The notes beneath the pieces were generated by a model. That model was not told the origin of the DNA, did no database searches, and saw only the letters and a program-made list of their open reading frames with translations. The position numbers and the translations under genes were made by a program. Shown in pieces: positions 1 to 11,779 of a DNA stretch of 64,000 bases; the first letter of the stretch is position 1; every line of letters starts with the position of its first letter. The DNA comes from Polytrichum commune (lineage: Eukaryota; Streptophyta; Polytrichopsida; Polytrichales; Polytrichaceae). The DNA lies in assembly GCA_950295325.1 (NCBI GenBank), contig OX485808.1, positions 36,662,527 to 36,726,526 of the forward strand, in the 5' to 3' direction.

Positions 1-581
1 TTCAGGAAGTCGTCTCCCGCCTCCCTGATGAGTGCCGCCATTGATGCACTGGTGAACTTGTAGTCGGCTTTGAATGCCCTCCAGTACGCCTCGTTGACCT
101 CTCCATCCACTATGAGCTTCCTTTCCGGCACCAGCTTGTGCAGCTCCTGGACGATGGTCGTCTTCTTTTTCCTATTCTCCCTCCATTCCTTCATGGTGTA
201 GCATGAAGGGACGAAGATTTTGGGCTTGATGAAGACGATCTTCGGGTGGACCCAACATCTCTTTGCCGTCGGCTGCACGTGAAGGATGTGGGACGCCGCC
301 TTTCCCATCTCTGTCTCCGAGAGACCTTGAAGAGCCCTGAAGAACTCCCTCACCAGAGGCTTCATTTGCTTGAAGCGTGCAGTCTGGTTGAAGAGCATGC
401 CGGTGTCGGGATCCATGAGGTCCCCCGTCTTGTGTTTCTCGAAAACACTCTTCCATCTCCCCCACACGGAGTCAGACGCTGTGATCAAATAAATTTCTCC
501 TCTTAGCTCGTTGTACTTCTTCTGCTTGTGGGAAGTGTTGTCAATCGAGGAGAATTTGTTGATCATCTGGTATTTGAAGTC
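1..581 (-). CDS. Downstream exon of the DGQHS-motif gene (partial, runs off the window)
   Basis: On the minus strand a frame is open from a TTCATGTGCAG acceptor (intron ends at 582) to the window edge, about 193 codons without a stop. The encoded segment is rich in Lys and aromatic residues and includes the short motifs WGRWKSVFEKHK and CYTMKEWRENRKKK. I do not recognise a domain. Joining it to the upstream exon at the GAG|GTGAGT donor (exon end 944) keeps phase 0, which supports one gene. However, the frame of the upstream exon meets a TGA (947-949) one codon before that donor. So either the gene is broken or the first exon is terminal. Function unknown. Confidence 0.5.
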
Positions 582-628
582 CTGCACATGAAGTAAATAA
601 CATACGTTAGAAAACTGCGAATGCAAGA

Positions 629-935
629 GTTTGGGTCGATCGACCCAAACTATAAACCTGACGAAAAAAAGTAAATAATGTTATAGTTTGGGTCGATCGA
701 CCCAAACTATAAACCTGACGAAAAAAAATAAACAATGTTATATTTTGGGTCGATCGACCCAAACTATAAACCTGACGAAAAAAAATAAACAATGTTATAG
801 TTTGGGTCGATCGACCCAAACTATAAACCTGACGAAAAAAAATAAACAATGTTATAGTTTGGATCGATCGACCCAAACTATAAACCTGACGAAAAAAAGT
901 AAACAATGCAAGAGTTTGGGTCGATCGACCCAAAC
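629..935. repeat. 57-bp tandem array with a palindromic core inside an intron
   Basis: About five copies of a 57-bp unit, each carrying TTTGGGTCGATCGACCCAAA, a perfect 20-bp palindrome, followed by an A-rich spacer (ACCTGACGAAAAAAA). The array fills most of the 582-943 intron of the minus-strand gene. One copy has GGATCG in place of GGGTCG. Open frames across it (GRSTQT repeats) are a by-product of the period being divisible by three. Confidence 0.9.
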
Positions 936-943
936 ATACTCAC

Positions 944-2293
944 CTCTCATTTTGGGTTCTTGTCTTTAGCATTCTCCCTTTCCTTGGGAGGCCTGCCGTA
1001 AAACTCCCACACCTCCCTCGAGGCCATGATGTTCCGAATCCAGGATGCTTGGTACGCCTTCTTTTTGTTCCCCATGTTGAAGAAGCGTGAGATGTCGGTT
1101 AGTACGGTCTCGTTGTCAGACCAAACCACCAATGCCTTCCACACCTTTAGCTTCTCCTTTTGGTTGCTGGGGTCGTCCCACTCGGTCATCAGCTGAATTT
1201 TTTTAGAGGCCTCCACACTGTGTTGGCCGTCAATCAGCCAGAAGTCCCCTTTGCATATTGTCGGCCACATTTCAGGCGTCGGCATTTTCTTCAACCCTTG
1301 GGGCATGACAACAATTGTCTGCCTGTCGTCTTTGAATTGCCCTCCCAAGATCTGAGCAACCATCCAGTCGACGTAGGCGTCCTCCTTGGCTCGGACACAC
1401 TTCTCAGGTGGTGCAAGGTGGCATTGTGCAATGTTCACCTCGAACTTGAAATCCCTGCCCATGAAGAAGCAATGCAGGCACTTCGTCTCGAAGTTATCAT
1501 TGATTTTCTGTATCTCGCCTGCATCCACCTCTTGGCCAGGTTTTGGCACCCGCAGCTCCGGGGAAACTGGCTCGGTAGTCATGACGGAGGACTCTCTCGC
1601 CCTCTTCGACGGGGTTGTCTGCCGGCTTCCGGACGGGGTCGTCTGCCGGCTTCCGGACGGTGTGGGCGTCTCGCTGTCAGCCGGCGTTCCTGTAGTGCTA
1701 GGCCGTCTGGAGTCTGCAGGGACCGGACACGGTATCTTCACAGTTTGGGGTCTGGACGACCCTGCGCCTTCTTCCGCCGTTGCCTTACGCCTCACAGGCT
1801 TCTGCGTTTTGGCTTTACTTTGCAGCGCCTTGTTGAGGACCGTGATAGCCTGTTTCAATTTTGTAAACCTACTTGCAACCTTCGTGTTGGTTACATTGCC
1901 ATCTATGAAAATTGTCTCCGGTTTAATTGTTTCAGGCTCCACGCATGACTCCTTGGCGTATATGGTGTCGAATGACTCGGAGAACTAGTGCATGAACATG
2001 TGGGCGTTCTGCACGGCGGAGTTCTCCAGAATTACGTCCACGTAATCCCCGAGGGCTTGGACGGACGCAACCTCCCATCCTGTCAACGTTGTCCAAGTGT
2101 GGTTCTCGTGGGTCCCTATTTTTACCACGATCAGGAGCTTGAACTGGGAGCCCTTGACAACCTGAACTGACCACGCAAGAACGAGCCCATCCTTGGGCAC
2201 GTATGAGTCGTCCTGGGGAGTTTCATACTCCTGCCATAGTGCGTCTGGCGCGAGCATAAAAAACCTTTCTCCAGGTCTCTTCTTTGGGGCCAT
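944..2293 (-). pseudogene. DGQHS-motif protein, ParB/DndB-like (broken by in-frame stops)
   Basis: The likely start is the ATG at 2293-2291, directly after a CTTTCAG acceptor-like site; earlier exons are not seen. The frame reads about 102 codons, meets TAG (1985-1987), continues in the same frame for about 345 codons, then meets TGA (947-949). Order: a short N-terminal globular part; after the TAG a Ser/Thr/Pro/Arg-rich linker; then a conserved-looking domain with a Cys pair (KCLHCF), FWLIDGQHSVEASKKIQ, and a downstream FFNMGNKKK helix region. The IDGQHS loop followed by a helix is reminiscent of the DGQHR/ParB-like fold of bacterial DndB and ParB proteins. That assignment is by motif only. 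Host gene or mobile-element cargo cannot be decided. The stops suggest decay unless unseen splicing removes them. Confidence 0.5.
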
Positions 2294-2324
2294 CTGAAAG
2301 TCCAAAATGCAAACTATTAGTTTC

Positions 2325-2935
2325 GGTCGATCGACCTAAAGTAGTCCACAATGCATTTAGCATTTGATAGAATGGAACAGATGTATTTTATTGACCATCC
2401 CGAATTCAAGGTTTGGGTCGATCGACCGAAACCTTGACCACTTGGTGGCTCGTATTCTTTAAATGTGGAGGCTACAGTGTTTGGGTCGAGCAACCCAAAC
2501 ATTTCATTAATTTTAAAGTTGATTTCAAGTGTTTCAGTAGATTTGAAATTGGGGTTTGGGTCGAGCGACCCGGACATGAGGGTCTGGGGTTTGGGTCGAT
2601 CGACCCAAACATGAGGCTCTGTGGTTTGGGTCGCTCGACCCAAACATTTTATTAATTCTCAATCTGGTTTCAAGTGTTTTTTTATATTTTGAATTGGGGT
2701 TTGGGTCGAGCGACCCAAACATTGCAGCCTCATGTTTGGGTCGCTCGACCCAAACATGAGCCTTTGGGGTTTGGGTCGAGCGACCCAAACATTTAATCAA
2801 TTTTCAAGCTGATTTTAAATGTTTCGTTACATTTTAAATTGGGGTTTGGGTCGAGCGACCCAAACATTTAATCAATTTTCAAGCTGATTTTAAATGTTTC
2901 GTTACATTTTAAATTGGGGTTTGGGTCGCCTCCCG
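2325..2935. repeat. Irregular array of GGGTCGAGCGACCC satellite units
   Basis: The same satellite family as 629-935, but the core varies: TCGATCGA, TCGAGCGA or TCGCTCGA between TTTGGG and CCCAAA. Spacers are AT-rich with recurring motifs (CAAGTGTTT, TTTAAATTGGGG). The last two complete units, around 2769-2917, are nearly identical and about 75 bp long. The array lies just upstream of the exon that starts at 2293. Confidence 0.85.
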
Positions 2936-4428
2936 AAACTACTGAGTTTCCAAAGGCATGTTTAATGTTTAAACATCATATACAATGCATTGTATATGAA
3001 ACATGATCGTAAAGGAACTGAAGCAAATTGTGTAGAGTGAAATGATATACCTTGTGTTTGAAACTCTTGTAAGCTGCTCTTACAAGCTGATTCTTATAAC
3101 CAGAATCCAGAAACTCTGTGATATCACTAAAAATCAACACTCAAAAACACCTAAAAATCACTATGAATCTCACAAGCACTCTGAAACCCTCTCACAAACA
3201 CCCTGATTCTTGCAAGCCTTCTGATCACTACTAATAACAACCTGAAATCACTCCACAACAACAACAAAACTCTGATGTCACTCAGTGCATCCACTCTACA
3301 ATAAGAAATGAATGACACTCAACTAAAGCGCTCCGGACTCACTCAATGCGTGCACGCTGAACCAGGAAGAAAGAATAAGCCTATAATCCTAGAAGAGGAC
3401 TCGAAGGACCAGAGAGGAGAAGAAGAATGCAAAGGAAGAAGTGAAGAGAAAGACAAAGAGGAAAGCGGCGCTTCGCGGGAAGCGGCGCGTCCAAGCAATA
3501 CCCAATGAGCGCAAGAAGCTATGCGAACCGACCGACGCACAATCGCTTGGCGCGTCGCTATGGAAAGCGGCGGCGCTTCGTGCGGAGGGAGAGGAAAGCT
3601 AGAAAGAGAGAAAGAGAGAAAGAGGAAGGGAGAGAAGGGGAGAGCCGAAGGGGTTCCCCTTCAGACAATCCTGGCCATGCGATTTCTCGGGCCCATCAAC
3701 GGCCCAGAAGCCTCGTGGGCCAAAACCTTGCCAGGTGTCCAAACCTCCTTGGTGGAGGTGGTTGCCCGCGCGGCTTCTGGTGTTGACACATGGCACCCTA
3801 TGGACATTGCCTTCGGCATTGTCCTTGCCTCTAGGGGCGGGACATAGGAGGGTCGGCGCCTCTCTTGGCCGCCCGGCCCCGGCATTCTAACCCGGTATTC
3901 ATTACCGGCAATTCAAAAACATTCAAAAAGCTACATAGACTAAGGTGTTGCACAATATTTACACCATCGCCAACTCTGATTTTAATGGTGTTGAATTGAA
4001 TGATCGCCCATTGGAATTGATAATTGATAACATCGTAGCCATTATTTGTTTTGGTATTTCAATAATGTAGTCGTATGGAATCAAATGAGAGTGTTACAAA
4101 ATCTAAGAGGAGTAATTCATAATTATATTGCAATCTTCAAAGGCAATTACACGGTGCAATAATATAAATATGGTAACCGTTCACATGGTTAAGGGTATTG
4201 GGTTATGTATTCTAATTTCTATGATGGTTGTTGGTAGAGGACAAAGCTCTAGACTACAATGGATACCCTAACAAGTAGCATTAGAGTGAACATTAACATA
4301 TGTACTTAGAAGCCCAAATTTGAAGTACATGGGAGAAACAAAATGATAACAAATGTATCTACTTCAACCCCATGGACTTCACATATCATATGAAGCCATT
4401 TAAACATTCAGTTTTTTGTTCGATGATG
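2936..4428. other. No gene recognised
   Basis: AT-rich sequence to about 3300. Then comes a GC-richer stretch (3330-3900) with a purine run (GAAAGAGAGAAAGAGGAAGG near 3605-3635) and several short overlapping frames with no recognisable domain. AT-rich sequence follows to 4428. I see no splice-consistent gene, RNA gene or mobile-element end. Confidence 0.5.
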
Positions 4429-5177
4429 CCTAAACCCTAAACCCTAAACACCACAAACCATAAATGAATGGCACACACGTCAAATGACAGGGCCTTGGTG
4501 CTTGTAGTTCTCAATACAAATGTATATTGTCATCAGAACATCCTAATTCACGAAAGAATGAACTCACAAATGTCATTTGTGATTTATGGTTCCATTAATG
4601 ACTTCCACATACGTAGGTTAATGTCACACTTGCATGCTTGAGGATGGAGCAATGTTGTGTGCACACATTACAAACAACATATGTTCTTTTGATTAGCGCA
4701 AATTGAAAGTTGGCCAAAATATTCAACTTTGTCATGGCATCAATTCCTTGTTTTCAAAATATAAGTCCTCATGTGAGGGTCTAAATAATTGCATTAACTA
4801 TTATATTTAGTGACTTTTAGTATATGAGGTTTTATAATATTGGCACCTCTTTTGTCAATATATTGTTTGAATTATACCACAATGTTTGACTCCAAGTAGA
4901 ATAAAACCCCTTAGATATAACCTTACATATTGTCATAGGGATATTGGTAATTAGTGTATGCATTCATATTTAGTGTATCAAACTCTATATATCCAATTTA
5001 GTTTTATCTAGTCAATGAAAGTGTTGTAGTGTCACTACAATGAATATGATAATTACACTCAATATGATAGTTAGTGTTTGATACACTTAATAAGAACGTT
5101 TAAAATAGATGTTGTTTGTATATGGGGGCATCAGTGAACCACTACTAAATTTTGGTGTTTAGGGTTTAGGGTTTAGG
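4429..5177. repeat. Segment bounded by a 25-bp telomere-like inverted repeat
   Basis: The left arm (4429-4453) is CCTAAACCC-type repeat ending in ACACCA. The right arm (5153-5177) is its exact reverse complement, starting TGGTGTTTAGGG. The 699 bp between the arms is AT-rich with no ORF of note. The arms are plant telomere repeats (CCCTAAA/TTTAGGG), so this could be a TIR element that picked up telomere motifs, or two interstitial telomere tracts in inverted orientation. I found no clear target-site duplication. Confidence 0.55.
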
Positions 5178-6608
5178 GGATAGGGTTATAACATATTAAT
5201 CTATCCAATGTCAATGTATAACATTGTCTTACTCGTGAGAAGAGTCTTATAGGAAGGTTATAGTGAAGACGATATTGTGTTTATTTGAGACGTTTAAACA
5301 CGATATATTGATTAGTCTAGTGTTTATTCAAATAACATGAAATATTGTGGATGTTAATAGGGGCTAGGGGTCCAACTTTGGATGTTTCGCTCACTTTAGG
5401 GAATCACATATTAGTCGCTAATAAACCATCGTTCATGATGTATTTAATATATGGAATGTGATGTAAAAGTAAATCGGAGAAGCACAACATCATGTTGTTA
5501 TTCATTGTTCTCTCCACGTGTATTAGATAATGGAGGAAGATATAACAGATATTGTTTGCATAATATGAAGAAGAGTCTAATCGGAAGGTCATAGTAAATA
5601 CAATCTTGATCATGTTAATATGTTATATGGGACGTTTAAACATGATATCCTAATTGGTTTTGTATTTAGTCAATGCATATTTCATGTTGTGGATGTTATA
5701 AGGGTTTAGGGTCCAATCTTCGATGTTTTGCTCTCACACATTAGTAAACTTGAAGTGAACTTGAGGATGGATTCAAGTAACATTAAAAGATTGAACTAAA
5801 AAGGGACATTGGTAGTTAGTATCCCCTTAACAACGTCCACATACGTTCGTCATTGCCACTATTGCATGCGAGATAATAGAGCAAGGTTCTAGGGTTTAGG
5901 GTTTAGGGGAGACAAATAAATAATTCTATTCATCATGACAATGGCCTCAAGCCTTGGAAACTCTCTCATAATTGCAGCCTCCAAATGGCCCAAACCCCAC
6001 CTAAATAGGTTTACACTTGAGAGCATTGAATGGAGTTGTGTTTGGGTCTACATATTGGTTAAAATATACCTTGATGATACTTGAAAAAATTAATGTGGCC
6101 GCCACCCTTCCTCCCAACGGCGTATGTCATATCCGCACAAGACAAAAAAAAAAAAGATTAAATATCATAGACTAAGTCATATGACGGTTGGGGTATGAGA
6201 GGGGCATTGATAGATGCGCACTTTCTACTATAAACAGAAAACGGGGAATTATGTCAGGAGGTTTGAAAAAACCTTTGCAGGAGAACAAGGCGGGAAAGGC
6301 ATCCAATGAGGAAGTCGGAGAAACGGAGGTGGATAGTATAAAGGGACGCACCCCCCAAAACTCTGTCATTTTTTGCTCTTCTCCCACTCTTGAATTCGTA
6401 GAGAGAACTCTTAGTCGGAGCTATACTTCAAGGTTCGTGCATGCTGCCGTTCATTAGCACTTATCCACAGCATGCAAGTTCATGAGCACCTATCCACAGC
6501 ATGGAAGCCTACCGGGAACTTTGCAATGAGCTCAAAATCATATGGGATTTCGGATTATCCGCCGCATTATCCGCCGGATTTTGAGGGTTTTAGTGTGACT
6601 CTTATCAG
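5178..6608. other. No gene recognised; telomere-like run and a short direct duplication
   Basis: AT-rich. A TTTAGGG run lies at about 5889-5908 (also short ones near 5700). A 29-bp direct duplication with few mismatches lies at 6450-6478 / 6479-6507 (core TATCCACAGCATG). A frame at 6188-6457 codes 89 residues of no recognisable family and is not called. Confidence 0.45.
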
Positions 6609-6874
6609 GTTTGGGTCGGTCGACCCAAGCCCCTCCGCTTGTGTGGGTGGGTTTCAGCTTGACCCTTACACAAGTTTGGGTCGGTCGACCGAAACCCCTC
6701 CACTCGTGTGGGAGGGTTTCAGCGTGACCCTTACCAGGTTTGGGTCGGTCGACCGAAACCCCTCCACTAGTGTGGGTGGGTTTCAGCCTGACCCTTACCA
6801 GGTTTGGGTCAGTCGACCGAAACCCCTCCATTAGTGTGGGCGGGTCTCAGCCTGACCTTTACCAGGTTTGGGTC
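6609..6874. repeat. 64-65-bp satellite array (GGGTCGGTCGACC core), left part
   Basis: Four to five units, each with TTTGGGTCGGTCGACC followed by (C/G)AAACCCCTCCACTAGTGTGGG and a GTTTCAGCCTGACCCTTACCAGG spacer. The array is interrupted at 6874/6875 by the LTR retrotransposon and resumes at 13932. The final GGGTC (6870-6874) is the left copy of the target-site duplication. Confidence 0.9.
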
Positions 6875-7846
6875 TGTCGCGCACCTCTCCATGAGGAGTG
6901 CCCGAAACACCATGGGCACAAGGGGGACCCCGGAGTGACACCCGGGACTTGTGGCGCCGTTGGTGAGAGGGCCCAAGTGATCCTAGTGTGGGTGAGGGCC
7001 CCGGGCGTTGGGAACGCCTCCCACCCACGAAGACTAGGAGGCACAAGGGTAAGGCCATGAGCTATGCGTAGCTCATGGCGTGGTGATTCTAGAAAGCTCA
7101 AGAACACCTCAATCGGAGGTGTGAGCTAGGAGTTATGGCCATTTGAGTGGGGCGCTGTCCCGGGACAGCGCCCTGCTACAGCAGTGCCTGGGAGTGATTC
7201 CCGGGACTGCAAAGGTTCAAACAGGCATAACTTCCTCACCACTTGCCCGAATGGGGCAAGTGAGGAGTCCATCGGCATCTACGTGAAGCGTAGATGAAGA
7301 TGGAGTGGTTGGTTGTTATGATCAGACATCATACAAGGAAGTTATGATGGTCTGAAGCTGCTGGGGGTTCTAGGCCCAGCAGCTAAAGGAAAATGTCCAC
7401 TTGGCCCCAACTCTTGGTAGAGAGACAAGAGGTTGGTTGACGGTGGGGTAGGGGCCCCGCGTAGAGTCCTAGAGGCTTATATGGGTGAGGTGGTGTGGCC
7501 TCACCCACCCGAGGCCGAACGGCAAGGCCTCCATGGGCTTTGGCCTATTGTGAGGCCATAGTTGCCTAGTATGGTTCGGGTTGTTGTAGTGTTGCTCCGG
7601 CAACGCGATGATCAACATAGGATTGGACTTCCATGGATGGAAGTCCACATTGGGGAAATGGGTTACCGATTAAGGGGTGAGTCCCGAAAGCAAAGTAGGA
7701 GGGTTGGTTCCCTCCTATGAACTATTGGTCCGGGGTAAGAGGAGCTATCCATTAGCATGGCGGAATGCGAAGGGTTAGCGACTCGTAACCTTTGCTAGAA
7801 TTGAAAATTGGCAAGATTATTAAGGGACCTAGCAAGGGTTGCGACA
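6875..7846 (+). repeat. 5' LTR of the chromovirus-type element
   Basis: It is 972 bp, TGTCGCGCACC...GGGTTGCGACA, ending two bases before the primer-binding site. It contains several short palindromes (for example GCGCTGTCCCGGGACAGCGC at about 7160). It is the same length as the 3' LTR and I saw no difference on reading both. Confidence 0.95.
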
Positions 7847-7848
7847 CT

Positions 7849-7860
7849 TGGTATCAGAGC
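7849..7860 (+). promoter_or_regulatory. tRNA-Met-type primer-binding site
   Basis: TGGTATCAGAGC, two bases after the LTR end, followed by AGGG. This is the usual initiator-Met tRNA complement used by many plant Ty1/copia and Ty3/gypsy elements. Confidence 0.93.
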
Positions 7861-9400
7861 AGGGTTCCAAGTTTTGAGCTCGCACTTTGAGGGAAACATG
7901 GGTATCAAAAATGCGGGTTATGATGGTGAGCCCGGGGTTTCCAAAAGGTTGTGAGGCTCAAATTGGAACAAGGATCATGTGCAAATGGAGTTTGACCATA
8001 CCATTGATTTTAATGGTAATGGTGGGCATGAGGGTGGATTCGGTGAGGAAAATGGAGGTGTCCTTTGAAAGGGCTCCCGCAAACCTCAAATAGTATTTGG
8101 GACCTAGAATACCGAATGCACCCAAAACCTTGGAGGGTATTAATGTTGGATTGAAATTTCAATTCGAGATGCTTCGAAGGTTCGGATGTTGAAATGAACT
8201 TGGTGCTAATGAGGCACCCGGGGCCTCTTAAGGCCTATGTGCGCTATTCAAACGCACAAATGAAGGATACACCTAAAACGGACGAGCTTTCTAAGAAATG
8301 CATCGTTTTAGGTGGGGTTTTAAAAGCGGGTGGTGGATGCCTTGTTTAAGTCCCCAAGGCTTCTTGAGGACATGGTGGGGATCATCAAGTTTGCAAGATC
8401 ATTGAATCCGATGGTCCCGAAGAAAAGTTTGGCGGCGCATCACCACAAGTGGCTTTAGCCAAAGTTGGTCCCAAAGAAATGAGTGCAAATTGTTTGGTTC
8501 ATTTTACTTAGGCAAAATATGTTGGTGCCGCTAACGGAATGTTGAAAGGTGGCTTTATGCTTCCAAGGCAAATCATACTCATGCCGCGGACGGAATGTTG
8601 GAAGGTGGGTTTGTCCTACCAAGGCAATTCATGTTCGTGCCGCATACGGAGTGTGGGAAGGTGGCTTTGTGCTATCAAGGGAAAACATGTTTGTTTTGTG
8701 GACAAATTATTGGAAATTGCTTTTGTGGCACTAAACCAATTCGTCCCCCGGACGAAATGTTAAAAGTTGGCTTTGCGGACCGAGCCAAAACATATTGTTG
8801 CGGTGGACGGAGAATTAGATGGTGGCTTTGTGGCCAAGGCTAGTAGCCTTAAGCCAAGGCCAAGTCATGTATACCTTGAGGCTCAAATGAATGGGAGATA
8901 TGTCTCATGAGTTGTCAAAGAGGCAACGGACTCTTTCATGAGCCGAAAGCTCACAAGGGGGTTGGGGCTCGCGGACGGGTAGAGCCGGCAAGCCCACCAA
9001 AGTACGGTTTGCAAAGGGCGAACCGCATGAAGCAAAGGAGGCAGCGATGCATGTAACCTTTTGATGTGGGACATTAGATTTTTGTCAACATTTCACTCTA
9101 TGTGAAATAAATGAGGTGCATGTCATTGGAAAGGTCACCTTCTTTGAAACTCACATGAGAGATGTGAGGTGCAAGCCGGTGTGCTTGCGGTGCATTATGA
9201 TGTGTCATAATGGCAAAGAGATGAAGTTCAAATTGATAAGGACTCCTATGGTAGGAGGACCCAAGTTGAATTTGGTCTTAATGGACCAAATGAAAAATGG
9301 CCAACATAATAGTCGTGGTTCAATTGGAGCAACTCGATAGAACTTATGGGGAGGCTAGGATAGATGGGCCTCCCCTAAACCACTTTGGTGGGATGTTGGG
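7861..9400 (+). pseudogene. Degenerate gag/protease region of the chromovirus-type element
   Basis: The internal region between the primer-binding site and the first pol-like motif has no long frame. About five imperfect 61-bp direct repeats (ACGGAATGTTGGAAGGTGG-type core with CAAGGCAA) lie at about 8525-8840. Short frames at 9116-9340 and 9297-9503 may derive from the protease/RT linker: the latter reads MLGRYNDVFTNVLPKS, like the segment before RT in gypsy elements. No CCHC zinc knuckle or DSGA-type protease motif could be found. Confidence 0.45.
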
Positions 9401-10440
9401 GAGATACAATGATGTATTCACCAATGTGTTGCCCAAAAGTTACCGCCAAGAAATGAAAATAACTTTGCTCAACAAGATATTGAGTTCTAGAGGTATGTGG
9501 TGACAAAGGAAGTTGGTGACAAACATGAAGAATATCAAGGCCATCCAAAAGGAGAATTGGTCCTTGACTCAAGAAAATGGCTTAGGTCATTTGTTGGCCT
9601 AGCCAACTACTACCACCACTTCATTCGAGGTTTTTCTAAGGTTGCTAGGACCTTAGTCAATTTGTTGAAAAAATGGCTATCCCAAGAGTGGGATGAGCCT
9701 TTGGGAAGCTCAAGAGCAAGTTCCCTTCACAAGATGTGGTTAAGTTTCCGGGTTTTCATAAGCATTTTGAGGTGCACATGGAGACGAAGGACTTTATCAT
9801 TGGCGGATGTTGATCCAAGATGGATGACCATTGCTTATGAGAGCATTAAGCTTCATGGTTGTCGAACCTTGTCCGGCTTGTACAAGAAATGGCTATCCCA
9901 AGAGTGGGATGAGCCGTGCCACCAAGCCATTGGGGAGCTTAAGATGAAGTTCTCTTCGCCGCCCGTGCTCAAGTTCGCGGAGTTTGACATACCTTTTGAG
10001 GTGCATACGAGGGCGAGGGACTTTATTTGGCGGATGTTGATGTAAAAAAAATAAAATGGCCATTGCATATGGGAGCATGAAGCTCGATGGTTGTCCGACT
10101 TGTGAAAGAAATGGCTATCCCAAGAGTGGGACTAGCCTTGTCACCAAGTCTTTGGGGAGCTTAAGAGCAAGTTCTCTTCGCCGCCCGTGCTCAAGTTCGC
10201 GGAGCTTGACAAACCTTTCGAGGTGCATACGGGGGTGAGTGCCTTTGCCAATGGTGGATTATGTGTAAGATGGATGGCCATTGCATATGGGAGCATAAAG
10301 CTCGATGGTTGTCAAAGAAGACAACCAACTCATGACAAAGAACTTCTTTGCCGTAGTGCATTGCTTGAAGATGTGGCGACATTATATGGGGTCGCACAAA
10401 GCAAAGGTCTACATGGACAATGTGTCCTAAAAGTATTTTG
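9401..10440 (+). pseudogene. RT C-terminus and RNase H remnants, triplicated
   Basis: A gypsy RT thumb-like piece (RSFVGLANYYHHFIRGFSK, about 9585-9640) is followed by RNase H starts (PPVLKFAEFDIPFEVHTRARDF and relatives). A segment of about 218 bp beginning AAATGGCTATCCCAAGAGTGGGA recurs at about 9672, 9888 and 10110, so the RT/RNase H junction is present three times. The RT palm with its F/YxDD motif is absent: the linker motif at about 9400 is separated from the thumb by only about 150 bp. Multiple frameshifts. Non-functional. Confidence 0.75.
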
Positions 10441-10689
10441 ACATACAAGCATAAGTGAACGCCAAGTCATTGCGGAGGCATGATAGTTTGGCGCTTATGA
10501 AGGTGGATTTGATCCACAAACCGGACCGTGGAAATGTGGTGCCGGATGCGCGAAGTAGACCGGAAGAGTTCCAAGCAATGAGAACCATCCAAACCTTGTG
10601 GCTAATGTGTGCCGGCAAAGGAAACTTGTGATGCAAGATACGGGAGGGGTAAATTAACTACCCCAAAGCACAAAAGCTTTTAGGTGAGC

Positions 10690-11700
10690 TTCGCAAGAGC
10701 AAGGTGCTCAAAGAGGTTAAGTTGGTGGACGGATTGTTCAAGTGCAAACAAAGTCGGGTATATGTGCCACAAGGCAAGTTGAGGCTATCGGTTTTGAAGG
10801 AGGAATATGATAGTCCTATTGCCGGCCATAGAGGAGAAAGAAAAAGCCGCCATAGAATGGTGTCAAAGAGGTACCATTGGCGGTGCATGAAGGAAGATAT
10901 AGCCCACTTTGTGAAGGCTTGAATCAAAGTGCCAAGTGAACCGAGCCTCTTACCAAAAGCAAGGCGGCTTCTTGCAACCGTTGCCTATCCCGTTGGCGCC
11001 ATGGCATGGTATGTGCATGGACTTGATCACAAGTTTGCCGGAGTCACATGGGTATGATGCCATCTTGTTGATGGTAGAGCGGTTTGCCAAGTGGGCACAC
11101 ATGGTGCCGATTGTGGGAACCGCCACCGCGTTGGAGACCGCATAGCCTTTTCTCAAAGGATGGTTGAGGCACCACGGGTTGCCAAGAGTGATTGTGTGGG
11201 ATCAAGATCCAAAGTTCACAAGTGCATTTTCAATACATTTTTCTAAGGAGGTCGGAATGAAACTAAGGTTTAGCACGACCTTGCATTCCCAAATGAATGG
11301 GAAATCGGAGCGTGTGAATGGAGTCTTGAAGCAATACTTGAGGAACTTGGTGGGTGCGGACCAAGGAGATTGGGCGGACTATGTGGGTCGAGCGGAGTGT
11401 AATTGCAATGTAGCCACGCACTTGGCTACCAAGGGGTGGTCTTTGGTGGTGGCTTATGGAGTGGATGCGCTCCAACCTATTAACCTAGCTCTCGAGGGGG
11501 CACATTCAACACTAGAGTTCAACCAAGATGGTGAGGACTTGGCCAAGAAGCGTGAACAAGTCTTGGAGATGAACAAGTCTTGGAGATGACCAAGTTGTTG
11601 GTGGAGAAAGCCCGAAGGTGCTACGGAGTGCAAGTCAATGCCGGAAGACGCGAAGTGGAGAATGAGGTGTGTCAAAAGGCGTTGTTGAATGTGAACAACT
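10690..11700 (+). pseudogene. Integrase remnant of the chromovirus-type element
   Basis: Order along the sequence: a zinc-binding region with lost Cys (KRYHWRCMKEDIAHFVKA, then a stop and frameshift); the catalytic core start MDLITSLPESHGYDAILLMVE (10.9-11.1 kb); a TAG in the middle of the core; HGLPRVIVWDQDPKFTS with the second Asp; NGKSERVNGVLKQYLRNLV with the Glu (11290-11350). This matches the D, D35E core of Ty3/gypsy integrases. Known role: insertion of element cDNA. Here it is broken by at least two stops and a frameshift. Confidence 0.85.
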
Positions 11701-11779
11701 TCACTTAGCCGGAAGGCCTCACTCCAAAGTTCATGTCCAAAATTGGAGCTCCGTTTCCCATTGTGGAACAAGTGGTCAA

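Noticed and set aside
172-506. Small ORFs at the left edge (97 and 86 codons)
   Set aside because: They overlap the better frame (minus strand, 1-581) that joins in phase to the upstream exon.
629-935. CRISPR-like array
   Set aside because: The spacers are repeats themselves, the context is an intron, and the core is palindromic satellite DNA.
607-969. GRSTQT-repeat proteins in both strands
   Set aside because: They only translate the 57-bp palindromic satellite, whose period is a multiple of three. The same holds for such frames at 2317-2800, 6538-6834 and 13994-14411.
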